A stretch of 64,000 nucleotides of DNA, taken from contig JAFUFP010000041.1 of NCBI GenBank assembly GCA_017469845.1, positions 62,001 through 126,000 on the forward strand, given 5' to 3'. Below the pieces are notes generated by a model. It ran no database searches and had not been told where the DNA came from. It worked only from the letters and a program-made list of their open reading frames with translations. The first letter of the stretch is position 1; the number at the start of each line of letters is the position of its first letter. The translations under genes and the position numbers were made by a program. The stretch is from Bacteroidales bacterium (lineage in GTDB: Bacteria > Bacteroidota > Bacteroidia > Bacteroidales > UBA932). Shown here in pieces: positions 15,485-25,411 of this stretch.

Positions 15485-17581
15485 TTAATAGAAACGTGCC
15501 CTATTGTCTTTCACGTCATTGTCCTGCATCATGACGGGAAGGAGATACTGTGTAAGATACTGAGCCTCCTGGAGGTCACGGTTCTTGGAGTCCTCTTCGG
15601 TGAAGAAGGCGCCTGTATCACGACCGGTAACCTTGAAGACATATACTCCTACTGAACCTGCGACGGGACCGCAAACCTGTCCTTCGGGAGCAGCTGAAAG
15701 CGCACCGATGAACTTGGGATCAAGGCTCTGGGAAGTCAATGAAGAGAAAGCTATACCGCTCTGGCTGCTGACGGTAGAACCGAGAGTCTCGGCGATCTGC
15801 TCAAGGTCGTTCATTCCGGAGATCTTCTCCTTGATTTCAGCGGCCTTCTTTTCGGACATCTTGTCGAAATAGAGTTGCTCACGGATTACGGAAGCGGCCT
15901 CATTGACTGTAGCATATCCTTCTTTGTGGATATCCTTGACGGTAGCTATGAAGAAGTAATTGTTGTCTACAGTGATGATAGGTGAAACCTTTCCGGCCTT
16001 GTTGTCGAAGATCCAACGGGTAACCTCCTTGGTGTTGTCGATGGCACCAAGCTGATTGGAGCTCTCAAGAAGGTTGCTTACAGGATGAGAGTAAACACCG
16101 AGAGTATCAACTGCCTTGCGGTAGTTCTGATAGCTTCCTGCAGCGGCTGTTGCGAAGGTGTTGGCCCTGTTGTAGTAGTCATTGAAGGTTTCCTTGCTGG
16201 CAAGAGCCTCTTTCTCGAGGATGGCAACCTGCTTCTTGGCTACGGGAGCGGTCTTCTTGGTGACCTCAACGATATGGGTACCGTACTGGGTCTTGAGGAT
16301 ATAAGGCTTGTTGAGAGCTGCGGTGAAGACACCCTCGAAGCCGGGGATCATATAATTCTGGGTCATCCAACCGATGTTACCCATTTCACCGTCAACGGTG
16401 GAACCCTGGTCATCGGAATAGAGAGCTGCGAGATTCGCGAAGTTCTCTCCATTGTTGATCACATTGAGAAGTGAGTCCGCAACGTGATCAGCGTCAGCTG
16501 ACTGGAGAAGGATATGCTTGACGTAAGCTGAGTCAGGAATCATCTGGGAATCCATAACCCTGGCTACGTAGAAGGTATTTCCGGAAGTGATGATATCTGA
16601 AACACCGGCGTCATTGCTGCTCCATACGAAGTTGTCGATGTCTGAAGAAATCGTTGAAAGCTCTCCCTGCTTGTACCAATACTCGGAATAAGCCCTGTCT
16701 GAGTTCCTGAGAAGGAAGTTGCGGACATTGTCTGACTGCGCGAACTCCTCGTACATCTCGGCAACGCTGTTCTTTGTGGACTCGATGTCGGTAGCTGAAG
16801 GAACAACCTCATAAACGACATATTCCATGTCCCTGCTTGCCTGCTGACGGAAGAGATTCTTGTGGGAATTGTAGTATTCCTTGATCTCATTGTCGGAAAC
16901 GACGATAGAACTGTCGGTGGTATAGCTGTAGGGAACCATCACGAAATCAACATCTGTAGTGTTGTTGTTCTCGGCGATCTTCCTGCGGAGCATAAGAGGG
17001 TTGGTGATGTTGCTCTGTGTGAAGAGGGAAGCGTACTTCTCATAGTACTGCTCGTTGAGAACATTTTCCTGCAGATAATCCCAATAGAGTTTGAGCTGAC
17101 CTGTTTCGTCAGCATTTATGTTGCGTACGAAAGTGAGGACAGCATCCTTGGAGAAGCTTCCGTTTTCGTCAACGAAAAGGGGATTCTGGGAAATGAGGGG
17201 GGAAATGTAATTTCCGGTGGAGAGGTCAACAAGTTCATCTTCTCCTACGGTGATACCGGCAGCATTTGCCTCGGGAATGAAGAGATGCTTGTAAACGAGG
17301 TTCTGCCATGCGGCATTCCTGATCTGCTCCTGCTGAGCTGCGCTGGAAGCAGAAGTTCCGGAAATGATTTCATTGACTGAGGTCATGCGCTGGACATCCT
17401 CCTGGAAATCGGTATAGGAAATTGACTTGTTGCCGATTTCTCCTACATCGTACTTGGAAGACATTGACTGGAATGCTGAAGCGATATCACTAGGTGATAC
17501 GATGAATGAAAGCAGACCCAGGGCAATTATTATGGATGCCGCCAAACCGAATTTTACGCGAATTTTTTCAAGAACCGCCAT
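15485..17581 (-). CDS. PpiD-like membrane-anchored peptidyl-prolyl isomerase/chaperone
   Basis: 698 residues. The start MAVLEKIRVKFGLAASIIIALGLLSFIVSP gives a single N-terminal membrane anchor, so the rest is periplasmic. A SurA_N-type chaperone region (~35-180) is followed by a parvulin domain (~345-440: YVKHILLQS, GNIGWMTQNYMIPGFE, TQYGTHIVEV) and a second, poorly conserved parvulin-like region (~520-620). The layout is that of PpiD, the foldase at the SecYEG exit that helps outer-membrane proteins fold. It follows lptC on the same strand, but a terminator-like hairpin lies between them. Confidence 0.88.
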   Translation of the reverse strand: MAVLEKIRVKFGLAASIIIALGLLSFIVSPSDIASAFQSMSSKYDVGEIGNKSISYTDFQEDVQRMTSVNEIISGTSASSAAQQEQIRNAAWQNLVYKHLFIPEANAAGITVGEDELVDLSTGNYISPLISQNPLFVDENGSFSKDAVLTFVRNINADETGQLKLYWDYLQENVLNEQYYEKYASLFTQSNITNPLMLRRKIAENNNTTDVDFVMVPYSYTTDSSIVVSDNEIKEYYNSHKNLFRQQASRDMEYVVYEVVPSATDIESTKNSVAEMYEEFAQSDNVRNFLLRNSDRAYSEYWYKQGELSTISSDIDNFVWSSNDAGVSDIITSGNTFYVARVMDSQMIPDSAYVKHILLQSADADHVADSLLNVINNGENFANLAALYSDDQGSTVDGEMGNIGWMTQNYMIPGFEGVFTAALNKPYILKTQYGTHIVEVTKKTAPVAKKQVAILEKEALASKETFNDYYNRANTFATAAAGSYQNYRKAVDTLGVYSHPVSNLLESSNQLGAIDNTKEVTRWIFDNKAGKVSPIITVDNNYFFIATVKDIHKEGYATVNEAASVIREQLYFDKMSEKKAAEIKEKISGMNDLEQIAETLGSTVSSQSGIAFSSLTSQSLDPKFIGALSAAPEGQVCGPVAGSVGVYVFKVTGRDTGAFFTEEDSKNRDLQEAQYLTQYLLPVMMQDNDVKDNRARFY

Positions 17582-17722
17582 TTTATTTTGATTTTATTAT
17601 TATCGTGTTTTTAGTCTATTTCCATACCGGAAAATAGATATGGACCGCGAAGATAACAATTTTCCGTCAATTCATCACTATTTTTTGAGAATCATTCATT
17701 TATTATGGCCCAAAAGATACTG

Positions 17723-17756
17723 AAAAGAGGGCCCTGGATATATCTCCATGACCCTC
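17723..17756 (-). terminator. Terminator after lptC
   Basis: On the minus strand GAGGGTCATGG pairs with CCAGGGCCCTC (one bulge, one G-T pair) and is followed by TTTTC. It lies ~40 nt after the lptC stop. The remaining ~140 nt to the PpiD gene are AT-rich, with a TATCTTCG near-match to a -7 box at about 17660. Confidence 0.6.
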
Positions 17757-17797
17757 TTCATATGAAATCCAAATTTTACTCCGACAGTATGGTTGCG

Positions 17798-18430
17798 CTA
17801 CCTTTTTCCGGGCATCGGACCTATGAAATTGACCGTGTCTATTATGACTTCGGTCGTGTCCTGAACAACGACGAAAGTATTGTTGAAAGGCACCAGCAAT
17901 TCCGCATTGCGGGCCCTTTCGTCGGATCTCATACCGTAGCCCTGCATGAATCCTGAAGGGGAATACATCCTGATATAGCAGTCAGTATATATTTCTCCGG
18001 CCTTGCGGTCCCAATAGATGGTATCGGTTTCCATAGTCTGCTGATTGACTATATTCTTTATGACCACATTGCCGTACGCCATCCATATTTCTTCCGTGCT
18101 GCCGTTGGCCTTGTTGTGTCTGGCTTCATTTGCACGGATGGTGGATTCCAGGACTTCGTCATCGGTATAGGCATATACGTTGATCCCTTCCGGGAAAAGT
18201 TCATATGAAAGAGTATCCGTATTGTATCTTTCCATTATTGGAGCGAATACCCTCATCTGAATCTTTCCGTTCTCGGTCTGGACAATATACATGCTGTCCA
18301 CTGTCTGGAGAGGGGTGGAAGCCAAATTGAGTTCTTCGGCTTCCGAAAGTTTGGATTTACAAGAATATACGATAATAGCAACCGCAATTGCGGTTGCCAT
18401 TATCCTCATAATATTCAATAATTTGTCCAA
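17798..18430 (-). CDS. lptC: LPS export protein LptC, lipoprotein form
   Basis: 210 residues. An N-terminal hydrophobic segment ends in VYSCKSK, a lipobox-like Cys near residue 24, as is common in Bacteroidota LptC. The beta-jellyroll repeats of the LptC/LptA/OstA fold are visible (ANEARHNKANGSTEEIWMAYGNVVIKNIVNQQTMETDTIYWD, then GEIYTDCYIRMYSPSGFMQGYGMRSDE). It carries LPS from the LptBFG transporter to LptA. It starts 4 nt after the TPR gene stop and is translated in the same operon. ATGs at residues 8 and 11 are alternative starts. Confidence 0.88.
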   Translation of the reverse strand: MDKLLNIMRIMATAIAVAIIVYSCKSKLSEAEELNLASTPLQTVDSMYIVQTENGKIQMRVFAPIMERYNTDTLSYELFPEGINVYAYTDDEVLESTIRANEARHNKANGSTEEIWMAYGNVVIKNIVNQQTMETDTIYWDRKAGEIYTDCYIRMYSPSGFMQGYGMRSDERARNAELLVPFNNTFVVVQDTTEVIIDTVNFIGPMPGKR

Positions 18431-18434
18431 AATT

Positions 18435-19760
18435 TTACTTCTGGGTCCTGACTGTTGTGGTAGCCCTCATGCCTCCGCAGGAAACAGTGTAGGACTGTCC
18501 GTTTGTAAGGTCATACATGAAAGCGTCAGCGGTCTTGGGGAAGTAAACGCTGTAGGAGCTGATCATGCGGTTGCAATCCTCAGTGAGGGAAGGATCGGCT
18601 GCCTTGGCCTTGTTCATGTAGTCGCAAGCTACCCAGTAAGGGGAACGCCTTGAGATTTCATCACCGCCGCAGGAAGTGGAAGCCCAGATGGTTCCGATCA
18701 GGTAGTAAGCCTTACCTGCGTTGTTGGGATCGAGCTCAAGAGCTTTCTGAGCTGCCTCGAAACCCTTTGCGCTGAGACCGTTCTTTACGCAGAATGTAGC
18801 ATACTGCATATTGTATTCAGCGGCCTGTGCGGTTTCAAGATCGGGGCTGCTGACAGCTTCCTCGATGTACTTGCTTGCAAGCTCGACGTTGTCGCGGGAT
18901 GCATAGAGCCTGTACAGATAGTAAGCTGACTGAGCGGTAGGATTGGTGTTGTACATGGTGGTAACAGCCTTGAGATAAAGGTCGTTGTCAGTACAATCAT
19001 CAGTCATCGACATCATCTTGACGATGTTGGTGGCGAGATCAGCGTCGTTGGGAGCAGCCTCATACCTGGGAGTGAACAGGGAGATGAGGTTGTCGCAGCT
19101 GGCGACCTTGCTGGTGATGAAGAGACCTTCCATATCGGATTTCACCTTGCTGTTCTGCTCTGCCTCTGAATCATTGGCGGGAGTAGCCTTGGAAAGGATG
19201 TCAAGGTTATTCTGATAAGTGGAGATAACCTTTTCAGCGTCAATCTTACCATCCTGATAAAGAGCGATGGCTGCATTGAGGTCGTTGATCAGAATGCTTG
19301 CCTTGGTCTCCTCCTTGTTGGTCTCGATGATCTTGTTGAGGCGGTTGTACAGATCCTGAGGATCGTCCTTTATATAATTTACGAGGTCGGTTCCCAGGTT
19401 GTTGATAGCTGTTACAGCATATTTGGGATAATACTCAGCCCTTGTGTTGTGAAGGGTTATGAGAGTGTCGATGAGAGCCCTCCTGTAAGATGCATTTGAA
19501 GCGTTCTCAGCAATAAGTCTACGAACAAGTACTGTTCCGTCAGTAAAGATACTCTGACGAGCCTGAGGGGGGCAAAGTTTATAGGCCTTCCTCCAGTTGG
19601 GAATTGCGTCGTTGTAGTTCTTCTGCTTGTAGTACTGGTCGTAGTATGACAGATATTTGATGCACTCAGCACTGTCAGCGCCATACTTACTCTGGGCGCG
19701 CATGATGTTTCCGCCCAGAACGACTGCAATTGTAGCAAGTAAAATAGTCAACCTTTTCAT
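18435..19760 (-). CDS. Exported tetratricopeptide-repeat protein, Bacteroidota-specific
   Basis: 441 residues with a signal peptide (MKRLTILLATIAVVLGGNIMRAQ). TPR-like helical pairs are visible at ~35-70 (YYKQKNYNDAIPNWRKAYKLCP) and again at ~270-370 (SAYYLYRLYASRDNVELASKYIEEAV, GFEAAQKALELDPNNAGKAYYLIG). The protein ends in a short Thr/Arg-rich tail. It probably acts as a periplasmic scaffold. The position 4 nt upstream of lptC suggests a role in envelope assembly, but no function is known to me. Confidence 0.85.
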   Translation of the reverse strand: MKRLTILLATIAVVLGGNIMRAQSKYGADSAECIKYLSYYDQYYKQKNYNDAIPNWRKAYKLCPPQARQSIFTDGTVLVRRLIAENASNASYRRALIDTLITLHNTRAEYYPKYAVTAINNLGTDLVNYIKDDPQDLYNRLNKIIETNKEETKASILINDLNAAIALYQDGKIDAEKVISTYQNNLDILSKATPANDSEAEQNSKVKSDMEGLFITSKVASCDNLISLFTPRYEAAPNDADLATNIVKMMSMTDDCTDNDLYLKAVTTMYNTNPTAQSAYYLYRLYASRDNVELASKYIEEAVSSPDLETAQAAEYNMQYATFCVKNGLSAKGFEAAQKALELDPNNAGKAYYLIGTIWASTSCGGDEISRRSPYWVACDYMNKAKAADPSLTEDCNRMISSYSVYFPKTADAFMYDLTNGQSYTVSCGGMRATTTVRTQK

Positions 19761-19835
19761 CGTATCAATGCTTTTTTAATTGTTGCAATTCAATAATCAT
19801 ACCACTTCGGGCAACTCCTCAGTGAACTAGGTCCG

Positions 19836-19867
19836 CAAATATAGTGAATTTCGGTATTCTTCGGCAA
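19836..19867 (-). promoter_or_regulatory. Promoter of the TPR-lptC unit
   Basis: TATATTTG (19836-19843) with TTGC (19864-19867) 20 nt upstream on the minus strand, 75 nt before the TPR start codon. It lies directly behind the stop of the upstream barrel gene, so the TPR gene need not depend on read-through. Confidence 0.6.
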
Positions 19868-19869
19868 TA

Positions 19870-21186
19870 TTAATTGTAATGGAATTTCTGGAACCATATG
19901 TCGTGAATGTTGAATCCTATCACGAACATGGCATATCTTTCACGTGTCAAAGTACCCTTCGTACTGCCCTTCTGGCCCAAATCGACACCAAGTGAAATAC
20001 CGTTGTACCATCTGAATACGGGCAACGTCACACCGAAGGTCACACCCATCGCATTGACGTTGTTTCCGTCCAATTTATAATAAGAAGTGTCGTAATACGC
20101 TCCGAATCTGTAGGCCCACCGTCGCAAATAATATCGGATATCATTCCTGTTGGGAACAATTTCGAAACCGGCACGGAAAGATTGGGATACTGCGGGGGAG
20201 AATACAGTCGTTCCCACATTGGAGAAACCTCTCGTATTTTCGAAATGGGAACCTGTCCAATCGGATCTTATATAATCGAATTCAAGTACCCACTTGTCTC
20301 CCTTACGGAAAGAAATGCCTACTCCCAGTTCATCTCCCAGACGGGCCTTGGTTGATTTTCCGAGTGTGTCGAGACTGTAGTTGAGTGTATCCCTCACACT
20401 GGAGATGGTCGCGAACTGATATTCGGTGGAATAACCCTTGATGTCGGCTCCCAATCTATAGGTGGCTCCAAGGGTCATGCTTACGTCGTTTCCCAAATTC
20501 CTGTCATACTGGACACCGAACTTTCCGGTCAGTGCCTTCAATTCAAGAACATTACCGCTGGAAATTTCCCTGTAACTCGTATTGGAGAACGACATGGTGG
20601 TAGTCTTGTCTATATTACCGAAGTAATAGATACCCTGTGCACCGAGGGACAGATGGTCCCAAAGCGTGACTCCTCCACCCAAAAACAGCTGATAAAGTCC
20701 ACCGTTTCCGGATGAAGAATAAAGGATGTTTCCGGTCTTTCCTATAATTGAAGGATCTGTGACCCGGTGTGAGAAATCATATCCTACATTGCTGAAAGGA
20801 GTGATTCCTAACATCATTGCGGATTTCCTGTATATGGGGAAACTGAAGACAATGTCATTGAGGTTGAAAACGTTGCTGGCCGAGGAATAATTTCCCTGAC
20901 GGAAAAGTTTGTTTTCTGAGTTCAGACCGACGTCCATCATGAACGAGAGGGTATCCCTTGCCGTAACGGCGGCAGGATTCATGTAATTCACGAATCTGTG
21001 GCTTCTGGAAGCTATACCTACTCCTCCCATGGAACGGCTGTATGCAGGACCGTCCTTTATGATGTCACCCACACCAAAAACAGAATAGGGGGAATATGTA
21101 TTGTAAGCCCCATCCTGTGCATGGGAAGAAAATGCCGCCAATGTTATCAGCGACATACAAAGTATAATAGCATTCCTAATTTTCAT
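19870..21186 (-). CDS. Outer-membrane beta-barrel protein (FadL/OMPP1-like fold)
   Basis: 438 residues from MKIRNAIILCMSLITLAAFSSHAQ, a clear signal peptide; the ATG 21 nt upstream is less likely. The mature part begins YNTYSPYSVFGVGDI and has alternating hydrophobic strands throughout, with aromatic girdles and an aromatic-rich C-terminus (DIWFQKFHYN) typical of barrel proteins. The motif MGGVGIASRSHRFVNYMNPAAV resembles the plug region of FadL-like transporters. The ligand is unknown. The gene overlaps the coaX stop by 11 nt and belongs to the mfd-coaX operon. Confidence 0.82.
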   Translation of the reverse strand: MKIRNAIILCMSLITLAAFSSHAQDGAYNTYSPYSVFGVGDIIKDGPAYSRSMGGVGIASRSHRFVNYMNPAAVTARDTLSFMMDVGLNSENKLFRQGNYSSASNVFNLNDIVFSFPIYRKSAMMLGITPFSNVGYDFSHRVTDPSIIGKTGNILYSSSGNGGLYQLFLGGGVTLWDHLSLGAQGIYYFGNIDKTTTMSFSNTSYREISSGNVLELKALTGKFGVQYDRNLGNDVSMTLGATYRLGADIKGYSTEYQFATISSVRDTLNYSLDTLGKSTKARLGDELGVGISFRKGDKWVLEFDYIRSDWTGSHFENTRGFSNVGTTVFSPAVSQSFRAGFEIVPNRNDIRYYLRRWAYRFGAYYDTSYYKLDGNNVNAMGVTFGVTLPVFRWYNGISLGVDLGQKGSTKGTLTRERYAMFVIGFNIHDIWFQKFHYN

Positions 21187-21901
21187 TCCGCAAATATTCG
21201 TCAGCAATTAATGCCAACCCCATCAAAACGAGGTTACAAACTACAAATATCGATGTTTTAATCCTTTTTGCAAAATAATTCGCGTCACCTCCGGTGAACA
21301 CAACTATATTGTCCGGGTATACTCCCAGGTATCCCTCTATTTCAAACATTATGCCCGACACGACTCCGGATGTTATCGAAGTATTGAATGAATCGCCTAT
21401 TACAGGAGTATCGGAAGGGGTATCGAGACGGGGAAGTGCCCTTGAATATCTGTTGATGGCTTTGAATCTGGTACGGCAACCGAGAGATATGTTTCCGCCC
21501 AAGTACTTCCCTTCCTTGTCCGTGAAATCGACAGTGAGGGTGGTCCCGAAATCAACGACTGAACATCCTTTCCCTTTGAAAAGATATCTGGCGGCAAGAA
21601 TGGATGCAGCCCTGTCGTAAGACAGATATTCGGGTAAACCTTTTTCCTTCAGAATATCAGTGTGCTCACTATCCAGAATCAGCAGTTTGCCGCACTCGCC
21701 TTTGAACAATTCCGCATCCCGACCGGAAATGGTATATACCGATGATATGACCATCACATCCGGTTTTTCCTTTGTAGTGAGCGAAAGGATGAATTCCTGA
21801 ACTTTCTCTCCCTGGTAACGGAATGTTTTTCCTAGAGTCATCATGTCTGACCATGATGCCTTGACCGCGGTATTTCCAATATCCACTATGAGATTAGACA
21901 T
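21176..21901 (-). CDS. coaX: Type III pantothenate kinase
   Basis: 241 residues of the ASKHA fold. Phosphate loop 1 is LIVDIGNTAVKAS at the N-terminus, phosphate 2 is VDFGTTLTVDF (~115), GGNISLGCRTR (~135) binds pantothenate, and FTGGDA (~205) is the adenosine motif. It carries out the first step of coenzyme A synthesis and, like other type III enzymes, should resist CoA feedback and need a monovalent cation. It starts 5 nt after the mfd stop and overlaps the barrel gene downstream. Confidence 0.95.
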   Translation of the reverse strand: MSNLIVDIGNTAVKASWSDMMTLGKTFRYQGEKVQEFILSLTTKEKPDVMVISSVYTISGRDAELFKGECGKLLILDSEHTDILKEKGLPEYLSYDRAASILAARYLFKGKGCSVVDFGTTLTVDFTDKEGKYLGGNISLGCRTRFKAINRYSRALPRLDTPSDTPVIGDSFNTSITSGVVSGIMFEIEGYLGVYPDNIVVFTGGDANYFAKRIKTSIFVVCNLVLMGLALIADEYLRNEN

Positions 21902-21906
21902 CTTGC

Positions 21907-24900
21907 TTATCGTTTTTTATCGGATGAAGAATCAAGTTTTTTCAATAAATCATACGCCTTCTTTATCGACTCCACGCTTCGGCAAACGATCCTGAGTTTA
22001 CCGTCCTTCTGCTTCATTTCAAAAAGATTGCCAGTCGAAACTTTCTCCATTATGGAAGTGAACGTATCGGTCCTGTAGTACTGGGACATCGGATTGGAAA
22101 TGAAGAAGGCGATGAGGATTCCGTTCTTTATTATTATTTTTTCGAAACCGAGTTTTTCTCCCAGATGCCTTATCCTCACTATATCGAAAAGGCTCTTCAG
22201 TTCCTGCGGCATCTGACCGAATCTGTCCTCCAGCCTCGAAGCGAATATATCGAGTTCCTTGTCTTTTGAAATGGAGTCAAGTTCCTTGTATATCCTTATC
22301 TTCTCCGCTGAAATGTCAATATAGCTGTCCGGTATGAAAGCCAGCTGATCGGTTTCTATGGTACAGTCCTCAACATAGGTGTCCCTGACATTCTTCGAAG
22401 TGAGACCCGTTTCGACACCGAGTTCCTCCATGGCTTCAGAAAGGATCTTCTGATATGTTTCGTATCCCATATCGGATATGAAACCGCTCTGCTCAGCACC
22501 CAGAAGATTGCCGGCACCCCTGATGTCAAGATCCTGCATCGCTATATTGAAACCGCTGCCGAGGTCAGAGAATTCTTCTATGGCCTTCAATCTTCTTCTG
22601 GCGTCATCGGTAAGAGTGGTAAGGGGAGGAACAATCAGATAACAGAAAGCCTTCTTGTTGGAACGTCCTACTCTTCCCCTCAATTGATGAAGGTCACTGA
22701 GTCCGAAGTTCTGAGCCTGATTTATTATTATAGTGTTGGCATTGGGTATATCCAATCCGTTTTCCACTATCGTCGTGCAGAGCAACATGTCATAATCACC
22801 CTGCATGAAATCAAGCATCTTGTTCTCCAAGACCTTTGGTTCCATCTGTCCATGCGCTACGCAAATCTTCATGTCGGGGACAAGACGATGCAGAATATCA
22901 TGTATTCCATCCAGTTCTTCGACCCTGTTGTGGAGGAAAAATATCTGACCTCCTCTCGACAGTTCATAATTTATGATGCTCTTTATCTCGTTTTCGTCAA
23001 AGAGCATTATCTCTGTCTGGACCGGAATCCTGTTCGGAGGAGGAGTATTGATTATAGAAAGGTCCCGCGCTCCGAGTAGAGAGAATTGAAGGGTTCTGGG
23101 GATAGGAGTAGCCGTCAGAGTCAAGGTGTCGACCGAACTCTTCAACTGGCGGAGTTTCTCCTTGGCGCTTACGCCGAATTTCTGTTCCTCATCTATTATG
23201 AGAAGTCCCAAATCCTTGAAAACGAAATCCTTTCCCAAGATTTTATGGGTTCCTATCACTATATCCGTTTTCCCTTCAGACAAGTTTTTCTTTATCGCAC
23301 TTATTTCCTTTGCCGTCCTCAAGCGGCTGACATATTCTATATTGCAAGGAAAACCGGACAATCTTGAAGAGAAAGTCTTGTAATGCTGAAGGGCCAATAT
23401 CGTAGTTGGAACCAGCACAGCCACCTGTTTACTGTCACAAACGGCCTTGAACGCTGCCCTGACCGCTATTTCGGTCTTTCCGAATCCCACATCTCCGCAC
23501 ACAAGACGATCCATCGGACTCTTGTCTTCCATATCTCTTTTGACGGCTTGGGAAGCTGTCATCTGATCGGGTGTATCTTCATACATGAAAGAAGATTCAA
23601 GCTCTTCCTGAAGATAAGTGTCGGCCGAATACGCGAATCCCCTGGAAGCCTTCCTCTCAGCATAAAGCTTGATAAGTTCCTTGGCGATGTCTTTTACCTT
23701 TGACTTGGCCGTGGATTTGAGATTCTGCCAAGTCTTGGATCCCAGTTTGTTTATTCTCGGAGGAACCGAATCCTTTGACTTGAATCTGGATATCTTGTGA
23801 AGGTTGTGTACGGATACGAATACCACGTCTCCGTCCTTGTACATGAGTTTCACAACTTCATGCATCCTTCCTTTGTCGTCCCTCATCCTGACAAGACCAC
23901 CGAATATTCCCACTCCATGGTCTATATGCACGATATAGTCACCTATATTGAAAGAACTCAGGTCGTTGAGGGTCAATTGCTCGCTCTTCTCGACAGTTCT
24001 TCGGAGCGAAACCCTATGGAAACGGTCGAATATTTCATGATCGGAGTAACAACAAATGAAATCATCCGAATCGATGAATCCGCTGTGGACATTGTGTCCC
24101 GGGATGAATTCGGGAAAAAGACCGCCGTTCTGGGCGAGGATATTCCTCAGACGTTCAAGTTGGGATTCCTTTTCCCCGAAAATCTTCACCTTGTACCCAT
24201 GCTCAATTTTAGCCCTTATATCTTCAGTGAGGAGTTCGAAGTTCTTGTTGAAGACGGGTTGGGGTGAAATATGGAACTGGACCGCATTCTGCACGGCATT
24301 GTCTCCCTGTCTGGAAAGAGGGACCTCAAGGAACACTTTCCTGAACTTATCCACTTCGCTGAAAAAATCCCTTCCGCTGTACATGTCGGATGAATCGAGC
24401 CACACAAGCGTATCTGAGGGAAGCATTTCGAGAATGCTCGTTTCACCCGCTTCCTGGTCGGAAACGAGGTCGGACACTATATCTATAGATGTCACTACCT
24501 CTTTTGAAAGCTGGGTATTGCAATCGAATACGTTTATCTTCTCCACCTCATTCCCGAAAAAGGATACCCTGTAGGGATTATTGTAAGAATAAGAGAAAAT
24601 ATCCACTATCGAACCCCTGATGGCATACTGCCCCGGAGCCGATACGAAATCAACCTTTTCGAATCCTTTTTCATAAAGGGACTTCTTGAGGGTCTCGTGA
24701 TCTATCTCATCACCTGTTTTTATGGTTAGAATGGATCCCTCTATGGTTCTTTTGTCAGGAACTTTTTCTTCAAGAGCTTCAGGATAGGTCACTATGATGA
24801 GAAGTTCTCCATCATTCGACATCAGTTTTCCGATGGCGGAAGTCCTCTGTACTTCGAGAGTAGCCTTGTAGTTGCTCTTTTCCACACTCCTTCCCGAATC

Positions 24901-25122
24901 CGGAAGAAAGAAAATGCAGTCACCTTTATACAGATAATAAAGGTCTGAAGCACAATATTCGGCGGCCTCCCTGTTGGGCAACAGGACAAGATGAACCCCG
25001 CTGTCAGCCACATTGCTGACAACGAACCACCGCGCTGACAAAAACAATCCGCTGCAGAAGGTTTCCCGGGAAAGGGAAACTCTTTTTGCCAGGATTGAGG
25101 TTGAACCCGAACTTATCAACAT
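21907..25122 (-). CDS. mfd: Transcription-repair coupling factor
   Basis: 1071 residues, a little shorter than E. coli Mfd (1148). A UvrB-like N-terminal part (~1-330) is followed by the CarD-like RNA polymerase interaction domain (~390-460, FNIGDYIVHIDHGVGIFGG), the RecG-like translocase with Walker A GDVGFGKTEIAVRAA and DEEQ box, the TRG motif region, and the C-terminal autoinhibitory domain. It removes stalled RNA polymerase and recruits UvrA. The start lies at the edge of an AT-rich intergenic region. It is first in the operon with coaX and the barrel protein. Confidence 0.96.
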   Translation of the reverse strand: MLISSGSTSILAKRVSLSRETFCSGLFLSARWFVVSNVADSGVHLVLLPNREAAEYCASDLYYLYKGDCIFFLPDSGRSVEKSNYKATLEVQRTSAIGKLMSNDGELLIIVTYPEALEEKVPDKRTIEGSILTIKTGDEIDHETLKKSLYEKGFEKVDFVSAPGQYAIRGSIVDIFSYSYNNPYRVSFFGNEVEKINVFDCNTQLSKEVVTSIDIVSDLVSDQEAGETSILEMLPSDTLVWLDSSDMYSGRDFFSEVDKFRKVFLEVPLSRQGDNAVQNAVQFHISPQPVFNKNFELLTEDIRAKIEHGYKVKIFGEKESQLERLRNILAQNGGLFPEFIPGHNVHSGFIDSDDFICCYSDHEIFDRFHRVSLRRTVEKSEQLTLNDLSSFNIGDYIVHIDHGVGIFGGLVRMRDDKGRMHEVVKLMYKDGDVVFVSVHNLHKISRFKSKDSVPPRINKLGSKTWQNLKSTAKSKVKDIAKELIKLYAERKASRGFAYSADTYLQEELESSFMYEDTPDQMTASQAVKRDMEDKSPMDRLVCGDVGFGKTEIAVRAAFKAVCDSKQVAVLVPTTILALQHYKTFSSRLSGFPCNIEYVSRLRTAKEISAIKKNLSEGKTDIVIGTHKILGKDFVFKDLGLLIIDEEQKFGVSAKEKLRQLKSSVDTLTLTATPIPRTLQFSLLGARDLSIINTPPPNRIPVQTEIMLFDENEIKSIINYELSRGGQIFFLHNRVEELDGIHDILHRLVPDMKICVAHGQMEPKVLENKMLDFMQGDYDMLLCTTIVENGLDIPNANTIIINQAQNFGLSDLHQLRGRVGRSNKKAFCYLIVPPLTTLTDDARRRLKAIEEFSDLGSGFNIAMQDLDIRGAGNLLGAEQSGFISDMGYETYQKILSEAMEELGVETGLTSKNVRDTYVEDCTIETDQLAFIPDSYIDISAEKIRIYKELDSISKDKELDIFASRLEDRFGQMPQELKSLFDIVRIRHLGEKLGFEKIIIKNGILIAFFISNPMSQYYRTDTFTSIMEKVSTGNLFEMKQKDGKLRIVCRSVESIKKAYDLLKKLDSSSDKKR

Positions 25123-25384
25123 TTACGGTAAAAAATCTGTTGAAAACCTGTTGATAACCCTGTTCGAAAAATTACAAAACTAAATTTTTCCGGAACGTAT
25201 CTTTTTTATAAGCAAAACTGATTTTTCAAAAACAAATCAAATTCCAAAAAGTTTTCAAAAAGATAAAAAGGAGGTTTTCAACAATTTATCAATATATCAA
25301 AATATTACTGCTCAGTAAATTACAAACTTAATCAACAAACTCACAGCTATAACATCATCATCACTTTCTTAAATTAAAAAAGAC
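25123..25384. other. AT-rich intergenic region with DnaA-box-like repeats (candidate origin)
   Basis: No gene is present between divergent mfd and ruvB. The stretch is very AT-rich and carries TGTTGAAAA (25138-25146), TGTTGATAA (25149-25157, one change from TTATCCACA on the other strand), TTTTCAACA (25275-25283), TTATCAATA (25286-25294) and TAATCAACA (25329-25337). A further TTATCAACA lies at 25113-25121 in the mfd start. Clustered 9-mers in AT-rich DNA between diverging genes fit a replication origin, but no perfect consensus box is present and dnaA is not in the window. Confidence 0.3.
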
Positions 25385-25392
25385 TATATTTG
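25385..25392 (+). promoter_or_regulatory. ruvB promoter -7 box
   Basis: TATATTTG, 19 nt upstream of the ruvB ATG. The leader would be about a dozen nucleotides. Confidence 0.6.
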
Positions 25393-25411
25393 TAATGTTA
25401 AAAATGATGCC

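Noticed and set aside
17705-17956. Small plus-strand frame (83 codons) between the PpiD-like gene and lptC
   Set aside because: Most of it is antisense to lptC and it crosses the lptC terminator hairpin. No homologue is recognised.
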